Part shown: piece after piece, positions 24,831-34,002 of the stretch
How the letters are laid out: the number at the start of each line of letters is the position of its first letter
How positions within the stretch are numbered: the first letter of the stretch is position 1
Assembly (NCBI RefSeq): GCF_001425175.1
Contig: NZ_LMDV01000008.1
Location: 853,494-917,493, forward strand
Length of the DNA: 64,000 bases
Source of the DNA: Nocardioides sp. Root1257
GTDB lineage: Bacteria; Actinomycetota; Actinomycetes; Propionibacteriales; Nocardioidaceae
Direction of reading: 5' to 3'
Translations under genes and position numbers: made by a program
The notes under the pieces: generated by a model
Database searches by the model: none
What the model saw: the letters and a program-made list of their open reading frames with translations, nothing else
What the model was told of the DNA's origin: nothing

Positions 24831-26030
24831 ATGGACTTCGACGTGGACCGCATCCGCAAGGACTTCCCGGCTCTCGACGGCGGGACGGCGTACTTCGACG
24901 GCCCCGGCGGCAGCCAGGTGCCCCGCCAGGTGGCGGACGCGATCGCGTCGACGATGACGGCCGGGCTCTCGAACCGGGGCACGGTCACGGCGACCGAGCA
25001 GCGGGCCGAGGATGTGGTCGTCGGGGCGCGCGGCGCCGTCGCCGACCTGCTCGGCTGCGACGCGGGCGGGGTGGTGTTCACGCGGTCGGCGACGCAGGCG
25101 GCGTACGACGTGTCGCGGGCGCTCGCCAAGCAGTGGGTCCCGGGCGACGAGGTCGTCGTGACCCGGCTCGACCACGACTCGAACATCCGCCCGTGGGTGC
25201 AGGCCGCCGAGCGCGCCGGTGCCGAGGTCCGGTGGGTCGGGTTCGACCGCGAGACGGCCGAGCTGCCCGTCGACGCCGTCCGCGCCGAGCTCAGCGAGCG
25301 GACCCGGGTCGTCGCGGTGACCGGGGCGTCCAACGTGCTCGGCACCCGGCCCGACCTGCCGGCGATCGCCGAGGCCGCGCACGCGGTCGGGGCGCTGGTG
25401 TACGTCGACGGCGTGCACCTGACGCCGCACGTGCCGATCGACGTGGCGGCGCTGGGGGCGGACTTCTTCAGCTGCTCGCCCTACAAGTTCTTCGGTCCTC
25501 ACCACGGCATCGTGGTCGCGGCACCGGACCTGCTCGAGAGCCTGCGCCCCGACAAGCTGGTGCCGTCGAAGGACCAGGTGCCGGAGCGGTTCGAGCTCGG
25601 GACGCTGCCCTACGAGATCCTCGCGGGCACGACGGCGGCGGTCGACTACATCGCCGCCATGGCCTCGGACGCCGCGGACCGGCGCACCCGGGTGCTCGAG
25701 TCGATGCGCGCCGCGGAGGCGCACGAGGAGCGGCTGCTGGGACGGCTGCTCGACGGCCTGCGCGGCATCGCCGGCGTACGGCTGTACGGCGCGCCCGCCC
25801 GGCGCACGCCGACCGTCTTCCTCTCGGTCGAGGGACGCGAGGACCGCGCGGTCTACGAGCACCTCGCCGGCCTGGGCGTGAACGCGCCGGCCAGCAACTT
25901 CTACGCGATCGAGGCCTCGCGCTGGCTGGGCCTCGGCGACACCGGGGCGCTGCGCGCCGGGCTCGCGCCGTACACGAACGCCGACGACGTCGACCGGCTC
26001 CTCGACGGGGTCGCTGCCGCTGCGAGCTGA
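24831..26030 (+). CDS. Class V aminotransferase, cysteine-desulfurase-like
   Basis: This 399-residue PLP enzyme resembles the cysteine-desulfurase-like branch of class V aminotransferases. The opening FPALDGGTAYFDGPGGSQVP is typical; the PLP lysine lies in SCSPYKFFGPHHG, the cofactor Asp in VYVDGVHLTPH, and RFELGTLPYE matches the late substrate loop. No clear active-site Cys loop is visible at the usual C-terminal place, so desulfurase activity is uncertain. It stands alone after the glycosidase gene and converges with the antiporter gene, 1 bp between stops. Confidence 0.85.
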   Translation: MDFDVDRIRKDFPALDGGTAYFDGPGGSQVPRQVADAIASTMTAGLSNRGTVTATEQRAEDVVVGARGAVADLLGCDAGGVVFTRSATQAAYDVSRALAKQWVPGDEVVVTRLDHDSNIRPWVQAAERAGAEVRWVGFDRETAELPVDAVRAELSERTRVVAVTGASNVLGTRPDLPAIAEAAHAVGALVYVDGVHLTPHVPIDVAALGADFFSCSPYKFFGPHHGIVVAAPDLLESLRPDKLVPSKDQVPERFELGTLPYEILAGTTAAVDYIAAMASDAADRRTRVLESMRAAEAHEERLLGRLLDGLRGIAGVRLYGAPARRTPTVFLSVEGREDRAVYEHLAGLGVNAPASNFYAIEASRWLGLGDTGALRAGLAPYTNADDVDRLLDGVAAAAS

Positions 26031-26031
26031 G

Positions 26032-27618
26032 TCAACGCCCGGGCAGCAGCACCTCGCGGTGGTCGAGCTCGCGCTCGAGGACGCGCAGGCTGGCGTCGGG
26101 CAGCTGACCGGTCTCGCGCATCCGAAGCAGCTCCTCCCGCTCGGCCTCGATGACGGCCAGGTGCAGCCGGACGGCGGCGTCGTACGCCGGGCTGGCCGGG
26201 ATCTGGTCGTCGGCGTCCTCGAGGACGTCGAGCCGGTGCCGGTAGCGGGCGAGCCGGTTCTGGAGCTGCTGGCGGAGCATGGCGATGGCGGCGTCCTCGC
26301 CGGCGTCGTGCTCCCGGCCCTCGAGCTCGTCGAGGCGGGCGAGCCCGGCCTCCACCGCGGCCGAACGCGCCTCGTTGCGCAGCCGTGCCTGGTCGACGGC
26401 GTTGGCGCGCAGCCCGAGCGCTCGCACCAGCGGACCGAACGTCATCCCCTGGCCGACCAGGGTCACGAGCACCACCAGGAACGCGCAGAAGATCAGCAGG
26501 TCACGGTCGGGGAAGGGTGCGCCGCTGTCGGTCGTGCGCGGCAGCGTGTAGATCGCGGCGAGCGTGATCACGCCGCGGGTGCCGGCCCAGCTCAGCACCA
26601 CGACCTCGCGAGCGGTGAGCCGCTCCCGGGTCCTGGGCAGCAGCTGGGTGACGACCAGCCACAGCGGCCGCAGCACCAGGGCGACGCCCACGCTGATCGC
26701 GGCCGCCGTCACGATCGTCGGGGTGTCGTAGTGGTGCAGCCCCTGCACCACGGTCGGCAGCTGCTGGCCGATCAGCAGGAAGACGAAGCCCTCCAGCAGG
26801 AAGCTCACCAGCCGCCAGACCGCGTTGACCTGGAGCCGGCTCGCGCCGGTGGTGCTGCGCGGGCTGTCGTGACCTGCCGCGAGACCGGTGATCACGACCG
26901 CGAGGACCCCTGAGACGTGGAGCTCCTCGCCGACCAGGTACGCGACGAACGGCGTCGCCAGGGAGACGGCGTTGAGGATCAGCGGGTCCTGCGACCAGTG
27001 CCGGATCCCGCGGATGGCGTAGGCCATCGCGAAGCCGACCAGTGCACCGCCGGCCGCGGCCACCACGAACTGGCCACCCGCCGACCAGGTCGAGAACCCG
27101 TCGCCGGTGGCCGCGGAGACCGCGACGGTCAGCAGGGTCAGGGCGGTCGCGTCGTTGAGCAGGCCCTCGCCCTGGATCAGCGTGAGTAGACGCGGCGGCA
27201 GGCCGACCTTGCGGCCGACGGCCAACGCCGCGACCGGGTCGGGAGGAGCGATCGCCGCGCCGAGGGCGACACCGGCCGCCAAGGTGGCGCCGGTGACGAA
27301 GAGCGCGAAGCCGGCACCGACGAGCAGAGCCGTCGCGAGCACGAGCGCCACCGACAGGCTGATCACCGTCCGCAGGTTGTAGCGGATCGCCAGCAGACTG
27401 GAGTCGAGTGCCGCGCTGTACAGCAGGGGCGGGATGAGCAGCGTCAGCACGAGCTCGGGGTCGATCTCGACGTTCGGGCCGGGCAGGACGGCGTACGCGA
27501 TCCCGACCAGCGTGAGCAGCGCCGGCGCCGGGAGCCCGGTGCGTTCGGCGAACCGGTGCGTCAGGACGATCGCGGCGACGGCGGCGAGCACGAGCAGGAG
27601 AATCGTCGTGACATCCAC
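26032..27618 (-). CDS. CPA1-family Na+/H+ antiporter
   Basis: This about 528-residue protein has 12-13 membrane helices and a long cytoplasmic C-terminal helical tail (about 410-528). The ion site is the ND pair in LIQGEGLLNDATALTL, with upstream GAAIAPPDPVAAL and downstream SWAGTRGVITLAA, all CPA1/NhaP features. It exchanges sodium (or potassium) for protons in pH and salt homeostasis. GTG 27616-27618 is chosen as start, preceded by AAAGGA; the open frame reaches 27687 but would then overlap the divergent dehydrogenase start. Confidence 0.9.
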   Translation of the reverse strand: MDVTTILLLVLAAVAAIVLTHRFAERTGLPAPALLTLVGIAYAVLPGPNVEIDPELVLTLLIPPLLYSAALDSSLLAIRYNLRTVISLSVALVLATALLVGAGFALFVTGATLAAGVALGAAIAPPDPVAALAVGRKVGLPPRLLTLIQGEGLLNDATALTLLTVAVSAATGDGFSTWSAGGQFVVAAAGGALVGFAMAYAIRGIRHWSQDPLILNAVSLATPFVAYLVGEELHVSGVLAVVITGLAAGHDSPRSTTGASRLQVNAVWRLVSFLLEGFVFLLIGQQLPTVVQGLHHYDTPTIVTAAAISVGVALVLRPLWLVVTQLLPRTRERLTAREVVVLSWAGTRGVITLAAIYTLPRTTDSGAPFPDRDLLIFCAFLVVLVTLVGQGMTFGPLVRALGLRANAVDQARLRNEARSAAVEAGLARLDELEGREHDAGEDAAIAMLRQQLQNRLARYRHRLDVLEDADDQIPASPAYDAAVRLHLAVIEAEREELLRMRETGQLPDASLRVLERELDHREVLLPGR

Positions 27619-27685
27619 GCCCCCATCCTTTCCTGCCGCCCCAACGGCCCTCCGGCCGGCTGGACGGCCGACGTAACGTGGCCCC

Positions 27686-29065
27686 ATGAGCGACTACCAG
27701 GTAGTGAACCCGGCCACCGGCGAGGTCGAGCGCGAGTTCGAGACGGCGACGGACGCGGAGGTCCAGGACGTCCTCGCGCGGTCGCACGCGGCGTACGGCG
27801 CGTGGAAGCAGACCGACAAGGACGAGCGCACCAAGGTGCTGCTGCGCGTCGCCGAGCTGTACGACGAGCGCCGCGACGAGCTGGCGGGCATCATCGCCCG
27901 CGAGATGGGCAAGCGGGTCGCCGAGGCCAAGGGCGAGATCCGGCTGGTGAGCTCGATCTACCGCTACTACGCCGAGCAGGGGCCGGCGCTGCTGGCGGAC
28001 ACCCCGCTCAACCCCGCCATGGGCGGCGATGCGCTGGTCCGCAAGGAGCCGGTGGGTGCGCTGCTCGGGATCATGCCGTGGAACTTCCCGTACTACCAGG
28101 TGGCCCGGTTCGCGGCCCCCAATCTGATGATCGGCAACACGATCATCCTCAAGCACGCGCCGCAGTGCCCCGAGTCGGCGCTGGCGATGGAGCAGATCTT
28201 CCACGACGCGGGACTGCCGGCGGACGCCTACATCAACGTCTTCGCGACCAACGACCAGGCCGCCGACATGATCGCCGACCCGCGCCTCGTCGGCGTCTCG
28301 GTGACGGGCAGCGAGCGGGCGGGTGCGGCGGTCGCCGAGGTCGCCGGCCGCAACCTCAAGAAGGTCGTGCTCGAGCTGGGCGGCTCCGACCCCTTCATCG
28401 TGCTCGGCGCCGACGACCTGGGCGCGGCCGTGAAGGCCGCGGTCGTCGGGCGGATGGGCAACGCAGGCCAGGCGTGCAACGCGGCCAAGCGGATGATCGT
28501 CGTCGACGAGCTGTACGACGAGTTCGTCGAGATGTTCACGGGCGCCATGTCCGGCCTGACGCCGGGCGACCCGACGGACCCGAGCTCGGCGTTCGGCCCG
28601 CTCTCGTCCGAGAGCGCGCTGACCAACCTGCTCGAGCAGATCGACGACGCCGTCGGCAAGGGCGCGACCGTCACGACCGGCGGCAAGCGCGTCGACCGCG
28701 CCGGGTCGTTCATGGAGGCGACCGTGCTGACCGACGTCACGCCCGACATGCGCGCCTACTCGGAGGAGCTCTTCGGGCCGGCAGCGGTGATCTACAAGGT
28801 CGCCGACGCCGACGAGGCCGTCGAGCTCGCGAACAGCTCGCCGTTCGGCCTCGGCGGGGTCGTGTGGAGCCAGGACCCGGCGTACGCCGAGCAGGTCGCC
28901 GACCGCCTCGACACCGGCATGGTCTGGATCAACACCGCGCAGGGCTCCGCGGCCGACCTCCCGTTCGGAGGCACCAAGCGCTCCGGCGTCGGGCGTGAGC
29001 TCGGGGCCTACGGCATCGAGGAGTTCGTCAACAAGAAGCTCATCTACAAGCCGAAGGTCGGCTGA
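27686..29065 (+). CDS. Aldehyde dehydrogenase (succinate-semialdehyde-dehydrogenase type)
   Basis: This 459-residue ALDH oxidises an aldehyde to the acid with NAD(P)+. Seen are IMPWNFPYYQVARFAAPNL (N169-type catalytic Asn), the Glu in VVLELGGSDPFIV and the nucleophile Cys in GNAGQACNAAKRM, then PFGGTKRSGVGRELG near the end. The sequence resembles the short actinobacterial succinic-semialdehyde dehydrogenases, but substrate is not proven. TAACGT (27674-27679) ends 6 nt before the ATG, so the mRNA is probably leaderless. TspO follows 2 bp later. Confidence 0.93.
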   Translation: MSDYQVVNPATGEVEREFETATDAEVQDVLARSHAAYGAWKQTDKDERTKVLLRVAELYDERRDELAGIIAREMGKRVAEAKGEIRLVSSIYRYYAEQGPALLADTPLNPAMGGDALVRKEPVGALLGIMPWNFPYYQVARFAAPNLMIGNTIILKHAPQCPESALAMEQIFHDAGLPADAYINVFATNDQAADMIADPRLVGVSVTGSERAGAAVAEVAGRNLKKVVLELGGSDPFIVLGADDLGAAVKAAVVGRMGNAGQACNAAKRMIVVDELYDEFVEMFTGAMSGLTPGDPTDPSSAFGPLSSESALTNLLEQIDDAVGKGATVTTGGKRVDRAGSFMEATVLTDVTPDMRAYSEELFGPAAVIYKVADADEAVELANSSPFGLGGVVWSQDPAYAEQVADRLDTGMVWINTAQGSAADLPFGGTKRSGVGRELGAYGIEEFVNKKLIYKPKVG

Positions 29066-29067
29066 CG

Positions 29068-29526
29068 GTGCGCGCCCGGCTCGTGGCCGCCGGCCTCACC
29101 GCGGCGGCCGCGGGCGTCGGCTTCCTCGGCACCAAGCCGGACAGTGCGTGGTACCGCGCGCTCGACAAGCCGTCCTGGCAGCCGCCCAATGCGGCGTTCC
29201 CTCTCGTCTGGACGCCGCTCTACGGCCTGATCGGCTGGGGCACGGGGCGGGCGCTCGAGCAGGCGGGACCCGACGGCGGTCGACTGCTCACCCTGACCGC
29301 CGCCGATCTCGCGCTCAACGCGGGCTGGTGCTGGGCGTTCTTCGTCAAGCAGTCACCGGCGACCGGGCTCGGCGTGATCGTCGCCCTCGACGTCGCGAAC
29401 ATCGCGCTCCTCCGCGAGGCGGTCAAGCACGACCGGACCGCAGCCCTCGCGCTCAAGCCGTACGCCGTCTGGACGGGGTTCGCCACCGCGCTCAACGCGT
29501 CGATCTGGTGGCGCAACCGCGGCTGA
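29068..29526 (+). CDS. TspO/MBR family membrane protein
   Basis: This 152-residue protein has five membrane helices and the TspO pattern WYRALDKPSWQPPNAAFPLVW, GWGTGRAL, LNAGWCWAFF and the closing ALNASIWWRNRG. TspO proteins bind tetrapyrroles such as protoporphyrin and respond to oxidative stress or light. It starts with GTG 2 bp after the dehydrogenase stop and is likely cotranscribed with it. Confidence 0.88.
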   Translation: MRARLVAAGLTAAAAGVGFLGTKPDSAWYRALDKPSWQPPNAAFPLVWTPLYGLIGWGTGRALEQAGPDGGRLLTLTAADLALNAGWCWAFFVKQSPATGLGVIVALDVANIALLREAVKHDRTAALALKPYAVWTGFATALNASIWWRNRG

Positions 29527-29528
29527 GA

Positions 29529-29559
29529 CTCATCCAGGGACTCCCGCTCCCTGGACGAG
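29529..29559 (+). terminator. Hairpin after tspO
   Basis: TCCAGGGA (29533-29540) pairs with TCCCTGGA (29548-29555) over a 7-nt loop; the stem extends outward with CTC/GAG after one mismatch. Confidence 0.6.
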
Positions 29560-29601
29560 CGCGGCCTTCATCCGCCCGCCCGACGCGGGCACGGTGGAGG
29601 C

Positions 29602-30375
29602 ATGAACACAGAGACGAACCAGAAGATCGCGATCGTGACCGGCGGCAACCGCGGGCTGGGCCGCAGCGAGGTGCTCGCACTGGCGAGGACCGGCGTGGAC
29701 GTGCTGCTGACCTACCGCACCAGCGCCGACGAGGCGGCCGCCGTGGTCGGCGAGGTCGAGGGCCTCGGGCGCCGCGCCGCCGCGCTCCGGCTGGACACGA
29801 CGGAGACGGGGACGTTCGCGGCGTTCGCCGACGACGTACGGCGTGAGCTCGCCGAGCGCTGGGGCCGGGACACGTTCGACGTGCTGGTCAACAACGCCGG
29901 CGCCGTGGTGAACACGCCGGTCGGCGAGACCACCCTCGAGCAGGTGCGGCCGATGGTCGACGTGCACTTCGTCGGGCCGGTGCTGCTGACCGAGGCGCTG
30001 CTGCCGCTGGTCGCGGACGGCGGCCGGATCATCAACACCTCGACCGGGCTGGCGCGGTTCACCGGCGACCCGGCGTACTCCGTCTACGCCTCGATGAAGG
30101 GTGCGATCGAGGTCTACACGCGCTACCTCGCCAAGGCCCTCGGCCCCCGACGGATCGCGGTCAACGCGATCGCACCGGGAGCGACCGGGACCGACTTCGG
30201 CGGCGGCTACCTGCGCGACAGCGACCAGGTGCGCGACCACCTGTCCGGCCTGATCGCGATGGGCCGGGTCGGCGAGCCCGACGACATCGGAGCCGCGGTC
30301 GCCGCGCTCGCCTCCGACGCCATGGGCTGGGTGACCGGCCAGCGGATCGAGGCGTCCGGCGGCATGAACCTGTGA
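29602..30375 (+). CDS. Short-chain dehydrogenase/reductase
   Basis: This 257-residue Rossmann enzyme has the cofactor motif TGGNRGLG (residues 13-20), NNAGA, the catalytic Ser in IINTSTGLA and Tyr/Lys in YASMKGAIEV, then AIAPGATGTDF. Arg39 in TYRTSADE suggests NADP(H). Substrate unknown. Its stop overlaps the region just before the XRE regulator, so the two are probably one transcript, and the regulator may control it. Confidence 0.92.
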   Translation: MNTETNQKIAIVTGGNRGLGRSEVLALARTGVDVLLTYRTSADEAAAVVGEVEGLGRRAAALRLDTTETGTFAAFADDVRRELAERWGRDTFDVLVNNAGAVVNTPVGETTLEQVRPMVDVHFVGPVLLTEALLPLVADGGRIINTSTGLARFTGDPAYSVYASMKGAIEVYTRYLAKALGPRRIAVNAIAPGATGTDFGGGYLRDSDQVRDHLSGLIAMGRVGEPDDIGAAVAALASDAMGWVTGQRIEASGGMNL

Positions 30376-30386
30376 GGATGGTCGGC

Positions 30387-31232
30387 ATGGACCGCGCGCA
30401 GCTCGCCGACTTCCTCCGCACGCGTCGCGAGGCGCTGCAGCCGGAGGACGTGGGCCTGCCGCGCGGTCCGCGCCGTCGCGCGGGCGGGCTGCGGCGCGAG
30501 GAGGTCGCCGCGCTCAGCGAGATGTCGGTGGACTACTACACGCGCATCGAGCAGGAGCGGAGCACCAACCTGTCGGAGCAGATGCTGGCCGCAATGGCCC
30601 GCGGCCTGCGGCTGTCGCTCGACGAGCGCGACCACCTCTTCCGGCTCGGCGGGCACCCGGTGCCCGAGCGGGCGCTGCGGACCGACCACGTGGACGCCGG
30701 CATCATGCGCATCCTCGACCGGCTCGCGGACACGCCGGCGATGGTCGTCAACGGGCTGGGGGAGACGCTGCTCCAGACCGCGCCGGCGATCGCCCTCGTC
30801 GGCGACGAGACGTCGTACGACGGCCTGCGCCGCTATGTCGTCTACCGGTGGTTCACCGACCCCGACGCCCGGCGGATCTACCCCGACGAGGACCACGACT
30901 TCCACGGCCGGGCGTTCACCGCCGACCTGCGCGCGGCCTACACCCGCGACGGCGGCCCCGGCTCGCCGGCCGCGGCGATCGTCGGAGCGCTGCTCGCGGA
31001 GAGCGACGAGTTCACGCGGGTCTGGGCCGAGCACGAGGTCGGGATCAAGCACACCAAGCTCAAGCGCTTCCGGCACCCGGAGGTCGGTGACCTCGAGGTG
31101 CACTGCCAGAGCCTGTACGACGTCGACCAGTCGCAGGCGCTGCTGGTCTTCACGGCGGCGCCCGGCACCGAGAGCCACGAGAAGCTGGCGCTGCTGACCG
31201 TGCTCGGCGCGCAGCGCCTCGGTGGCGGCTGA
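30387..31232 (+). CDS. XRE-family regulator with MmyB-like ligand domain
   Basis: This 281-residue protein has an N-terminal helix-turn-helix (about 30-65: RRAGGLRREEVAALSEMSVDY) and a C-terminal MmyB-type PAS-like domain (about 100-275) with the run RYVVYRWFTDPDARRIYP. Actinobacterial MmyB-type regulators usually control an adjacent SDR or oxidoreductase gene, here the SDR just upstream. ATG 30387 is chosen because GAGGA (30374-30378) lies 8 nt before it; ATG 30378 and GTG 30372 are alternatives. Confidence 0.88.
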   Translation: MDRAQLADFLRTRREALQPEDVGLPRGPRRRAGGLRREEVAALSEMSVDYYTRIEQERSTNLSEQMLAAMARGLRLSLDERDHLFRLGGHPVPERALRTDHVDAGIMRILDRLADTPAMVVNGLGETLLQTAPAIALVGDETSYDGLRRYVVYRWFTDPDARRIYPDEDHDFHGRAFTADLRAAYTRDGGPGSPAAAIVGALLAESDEFTRVWAEHEVGIKHTKLKRFRHPEVGDLEVHCQSLYDVDQSQALLVFTAAPGTESHEKLALLTVLGAQRLGGG

Positions 31233-31330
31233 CCGGCGTCCGTGTCGGCCATTCGGCCATTTCTCGCGCTCATCGGTACCCATACGCCCGGGTGCCCCTC
31301 TAGCGTCCGAACCGACCCGGGGAGGTCGCC

Positions 31331-32272
31331 ATGCCGGACGCGGAGACTCATGAGGCGACGGCGCGCGCCCTGCTGGCGCTGTCCTCGGAGTGGACCGTGC
31401 TCGACGACGTGGTGTGGCCGGGTCGCAAGCCTGCCGACATCGACCAGGTCGTGGTCGGTCCGGGCGGCGTCTTCGTGGTGGTCGCAGGCCGGACCGGGAG
31501 GTCGGCCGCCGCGTCCTGCCGGAGCGCCGTCGCGGTCCTCGCGCGGGGTGCGCGCCTGGGTCGGCGCACGGTCCACCCGGTGCTCTGCTCGACCGATCCG
31601 CACCCCGACGACCTGGGCGACGACGTGCTGCTCTGCACGCCCGAGACCATCGTGCCGATGCTCCTGGCGCAGCCGCGCACCCTCGAGCGCGACGAGCTCC
31701 ACTCCGCCAGCACCACCGTCACCACCCAGGTCCGGCGCGTACGCCGACTCCGCCGCAGCCTGACGGGCGGCGCCACCCGGCGCGACCGCAGCACCGGCTC
31801 GACCGGTCGGCTGGCGATCTTCCTGCTCCTCGTCGCGGCCACGGTCGCCGTCTCGCCGTGGGCCGCGGACCGGCTTGAGGCCGCGCGGGCCGGCGATCCG
31901 CCACCCGTGCCGGAGCTGGGGGAGACGCTCCGCCTCGCCGGCACGGCCGAGCGCCCGCCCCTGGACCTGACGGTCGAGCAGGTCGAGTCGCCGGGCCGGG
32001 CGTACGTCGTCCGGCTGACCGTGCGCAACGACGGCGCCCAGCCCTTCGAGATGGACACCCTCGAGGTGGGGCTCACGCTCGACGACCTGCGGGCGGCGTC
32101 GGCCGTCGGACGGCCCCGGGCCGAGCTCGCCGGCGCCGCGCTGCAGCCCGGCAAGGAGCGCGCCCTGACCTACCGGTTCACGGTCCCGACGGACCGGCAC
32201 CCGCAGGTGGTCGCGGTCGTCGTCGGCGACCGCCGCGCCGACCGCGCCAGCTGGCAGGTGCCCGAGCACTAG
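31331..32272 (+). CDS. Membrane protein with NERD-like N-terminal domain, unknown function
   Basis: This 313-residue protein has an N-terminal domain (about 1-130) whose core DIDQVVVGPGGVFVVVAGR looks like the beta-strand/catalytic Asp region of nuclease-related (NERD) domains, one membrane helix (about 158-178) and an outside beta-rich domain (about 190-313) like DUF4352 proteins. The NERD match lacks the usual Lys-containing strand (a Q/V-rich segment stands there), so nuclease activity is doubtful. It is a single gene preceded by 98 bp without another feature. Confidence 0.65.
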   Translation: MPDAETHEATARALLALSSEWTVLDDVVWPGRKPADIDQVVVGPGGVFVVVAGRTGRSAAASCRSAVAVLARGARLGRRTVHPVLCSTDPHPDDLGDDVLLCTPETIVPMLLAQPRTLERDELHSASTTVTTQVRRVRRLRRSLTGGATRRDRSTGSTGRLAIFLLLVAATVAVSPWAADRLEAARAGDPPPVPELGETLRLAGTAERPPLDLTVEQVESPGRAYVVRLTVRNDGAQPFEMDTLEVGLTLDDLRAASAVGRPRAELAGAALQPGKERALTYRFTVPTDRHPQVVAVVVGDRRADRASWQVPEH

Positions 32273-32363
32273 CGCGCCACGCTGCCTGGACGTGGCCGGA
32301 GGTACGACCAGAGGTCACCGGGACGTCACCCGAGCGGTGCCTGGCGGGAGCAACGTGGAGTGC

Positions 32364-33929
32364 ATGACCTCTCTCGGGCAGCACTTCCATCGACGTACCC
32401 TCTTCCGCGCCGGAGCCCTGGGCGCCGGCGCCGCCGTCACCCCCGCCGTCACCCCCGCCGCCTCCGGACGGGCCGCCGGCCTCGTCTCCCGCCGGCTCGA
32501 GCTGCCGTACGGCGTGCAGAGCGGCGACGTCACCTCGCGCGACGCCGTGCTCTGGGCGCGCTCGTCGGGCCCCGGCCGGCTCGTCGCCGAGATCGGCAGC
32601 GGCCGGCACCGGACCCGGGTGAGGGGCCCGTGGGCCGACGCGGACAGCGACTACACCGCCAAGATCGCCCTCGACCACCTGGCGCCCGGACGCGAGTACG
32701 CCGTCCGCCTGTCGTTCGAGGACGAGCGCGGCCGGCGGGGCGAGCAGCAGGTGGTCCGCTTCGCGACCGCGTCCGACCGGCGGGCCGGCACCAGCTTCGT
32801 GTGGACCGGTGACAGCTGCGGCCAGGGGTGGGGGATCAACCCCGAGCTCGGCGGCCTGGTCGGCTACCGCCGGATGCTCGAGACCGCACCCGACTTCTTC
32901 CTGCACTCGGGCGACACCATCTACGCCGACGGCCCGATCGCGGCGACCGTCACCGAGCCGGACGGCCAGGTGTGGCGCAACGTCGTCGCCGAGGGCGTCG
33001 GCAAGGTGGCGGAATCCCTGGACGAGTACCGGGGCCGGCACCGCTACACCCACCTCGACGACAACTTCCGGGCGCTGGCGGCGGCCGTCCCGATCGTGCC
33101 GCAGTGGGACGACCACGAGACACGCAACAACTGGTACCCGGGCCAGATCATCGAGGACGACCGCTACACCGAGCGCCGGGTCGACGTGCTCGCCGTCCGG
33201 GCTCGCCGCGCCTGGCAGGAGTACCAGCCGATCGCCGACCCCCGGGCCCACCGGCGCGGGGACGGGTTCGCGCCCGCTCGGATCTACCGCAGGGTCGAGC
33301 GCGGCCGGCACCTCGACGTCTTCTGCCTCGACATGCGCACCTACAAGGACCCCAACACCCCGGGCCTCGAGACCGAGCGCACCCACATCCTGGGGGCCGA
33401 GCAGACCGACTGGCTGATCCAGGAGGTACGCCGCTCGCGGGCGACCTGGAAGGTGATCGCGGCCGACCTGCCCCTCGGGCTGGTCGTGCCGGACGGCGCC
33501 GTCAACCAGGAGAGCCTCTCCAACCGCGACCCCGGCGCCCCGCTCGGCAAGGAGCTCGAGATCGCCGCGGTGCTGTCGGCCTTCAAGCGGCACGGCGTGC
33601 GCAACGTCGTCTGGATGACCGCCGACGTGCACTACTGCGCGGCCCACCACTACGACCCGGCGCGGGCGGCCTTCACCGACTTCGACCCGTTCTGGGAGTT
33701 CGTCGCCGGCCCGATCGCCGCCGGCACGTTCGGTCCCAACGACCTGGACGCGACCTTCGGGCCCGAGGTCGTGTTCAGCAAGCACGCGGCGGCGCCCAAC
33801 GAGTCGCCCCGGACGGGCAACCAGTTCTTCGGGCACGCCGACATCGCCGACGACGGCCGGCTGACGGTCAGCCTGCGCGACCTCTCCGGGTCGGTCCTGT
33901 TCAGCAAGGACCTGGAGCCGGAGGACTAG
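32364..33929 (+). CDS. PhoD-like phosphatase, Tat-exported
   Basis: This 521-residue protein has a Tat signal (HFHRRTLFRAGALGAGAAV), a PhoD N-terminal domain starting LPYGVQSGDVTSRDAVLWAR, and the metallophosphatase core with DFFLHSGDTIYADGP, VPQWDDHETRNNW and VVWMTADVHYCAAHHYDP. It should hydrolyse phosphodiesters or monoesters outside the cell. It is distinct in sequence from the PhoD at 885-2597. ATG 32364 is used; the open frame continues upstream without signal-peptide character. Confidence 0.9.
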   Translation: MTSLGQHFHRRTLFRAGALGAGAAVTPAVTPAASGRAAGLVSRRLELPYGVQSGDVTSRDAVLWARSSGPGRLVAEIGSGRHRTRVRGPWADADSDYTAKIALDHLAPGREYAVRLSFEDERGRRGEQQVVRFATASDRRAGTSFVWTGDSCGQGWGINPELGGLVGYRRMLETAPDFFLHSGDTIYADGPIAATVTEPDGQVWRNVVAEGVGKVAESLDEYRGRHRYTHLDDNFRALAAAVPIVPQWDDHETRNNWYPGQIIEDDRYTERRVDVLAVRARRAWQEYQPIADPRAHRRGDGFAPARIYRRVERGRHLDVFCLDMRTYKDPNTPGLETERTHILGAEQTDWLIQEVRRSRATWKVIAADLPLGLVVPDGAVNQESLSNRDPGAPLGKELEIAAVLSAFKRHGVRNVVWMTADVHYCAAHHYDPARAAFTDFDPFWEFVAGPIAAGTFGPNDLDATFGPEVVFSKHAAAPNESPRTGNQFFGHADIADDGRLTVSLRDLSGSVLFSKDLEPED

Positions 33930-34002
33930 TCCAGGAGCGCCTGTCTATACGGAGACACCCGCAACTTAGGTCCCCCTTGCCAGGAGGAGCACACTGAGGG
34001 GC

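Noticed and set aside
25621..26030. Active-site Cys loop making the class V enzyme a true cysteine desulfurase
   Set aside because: The usual Cys-containing loop near the C-terminus is not visible, so only a general aminotransferase-like call is made.
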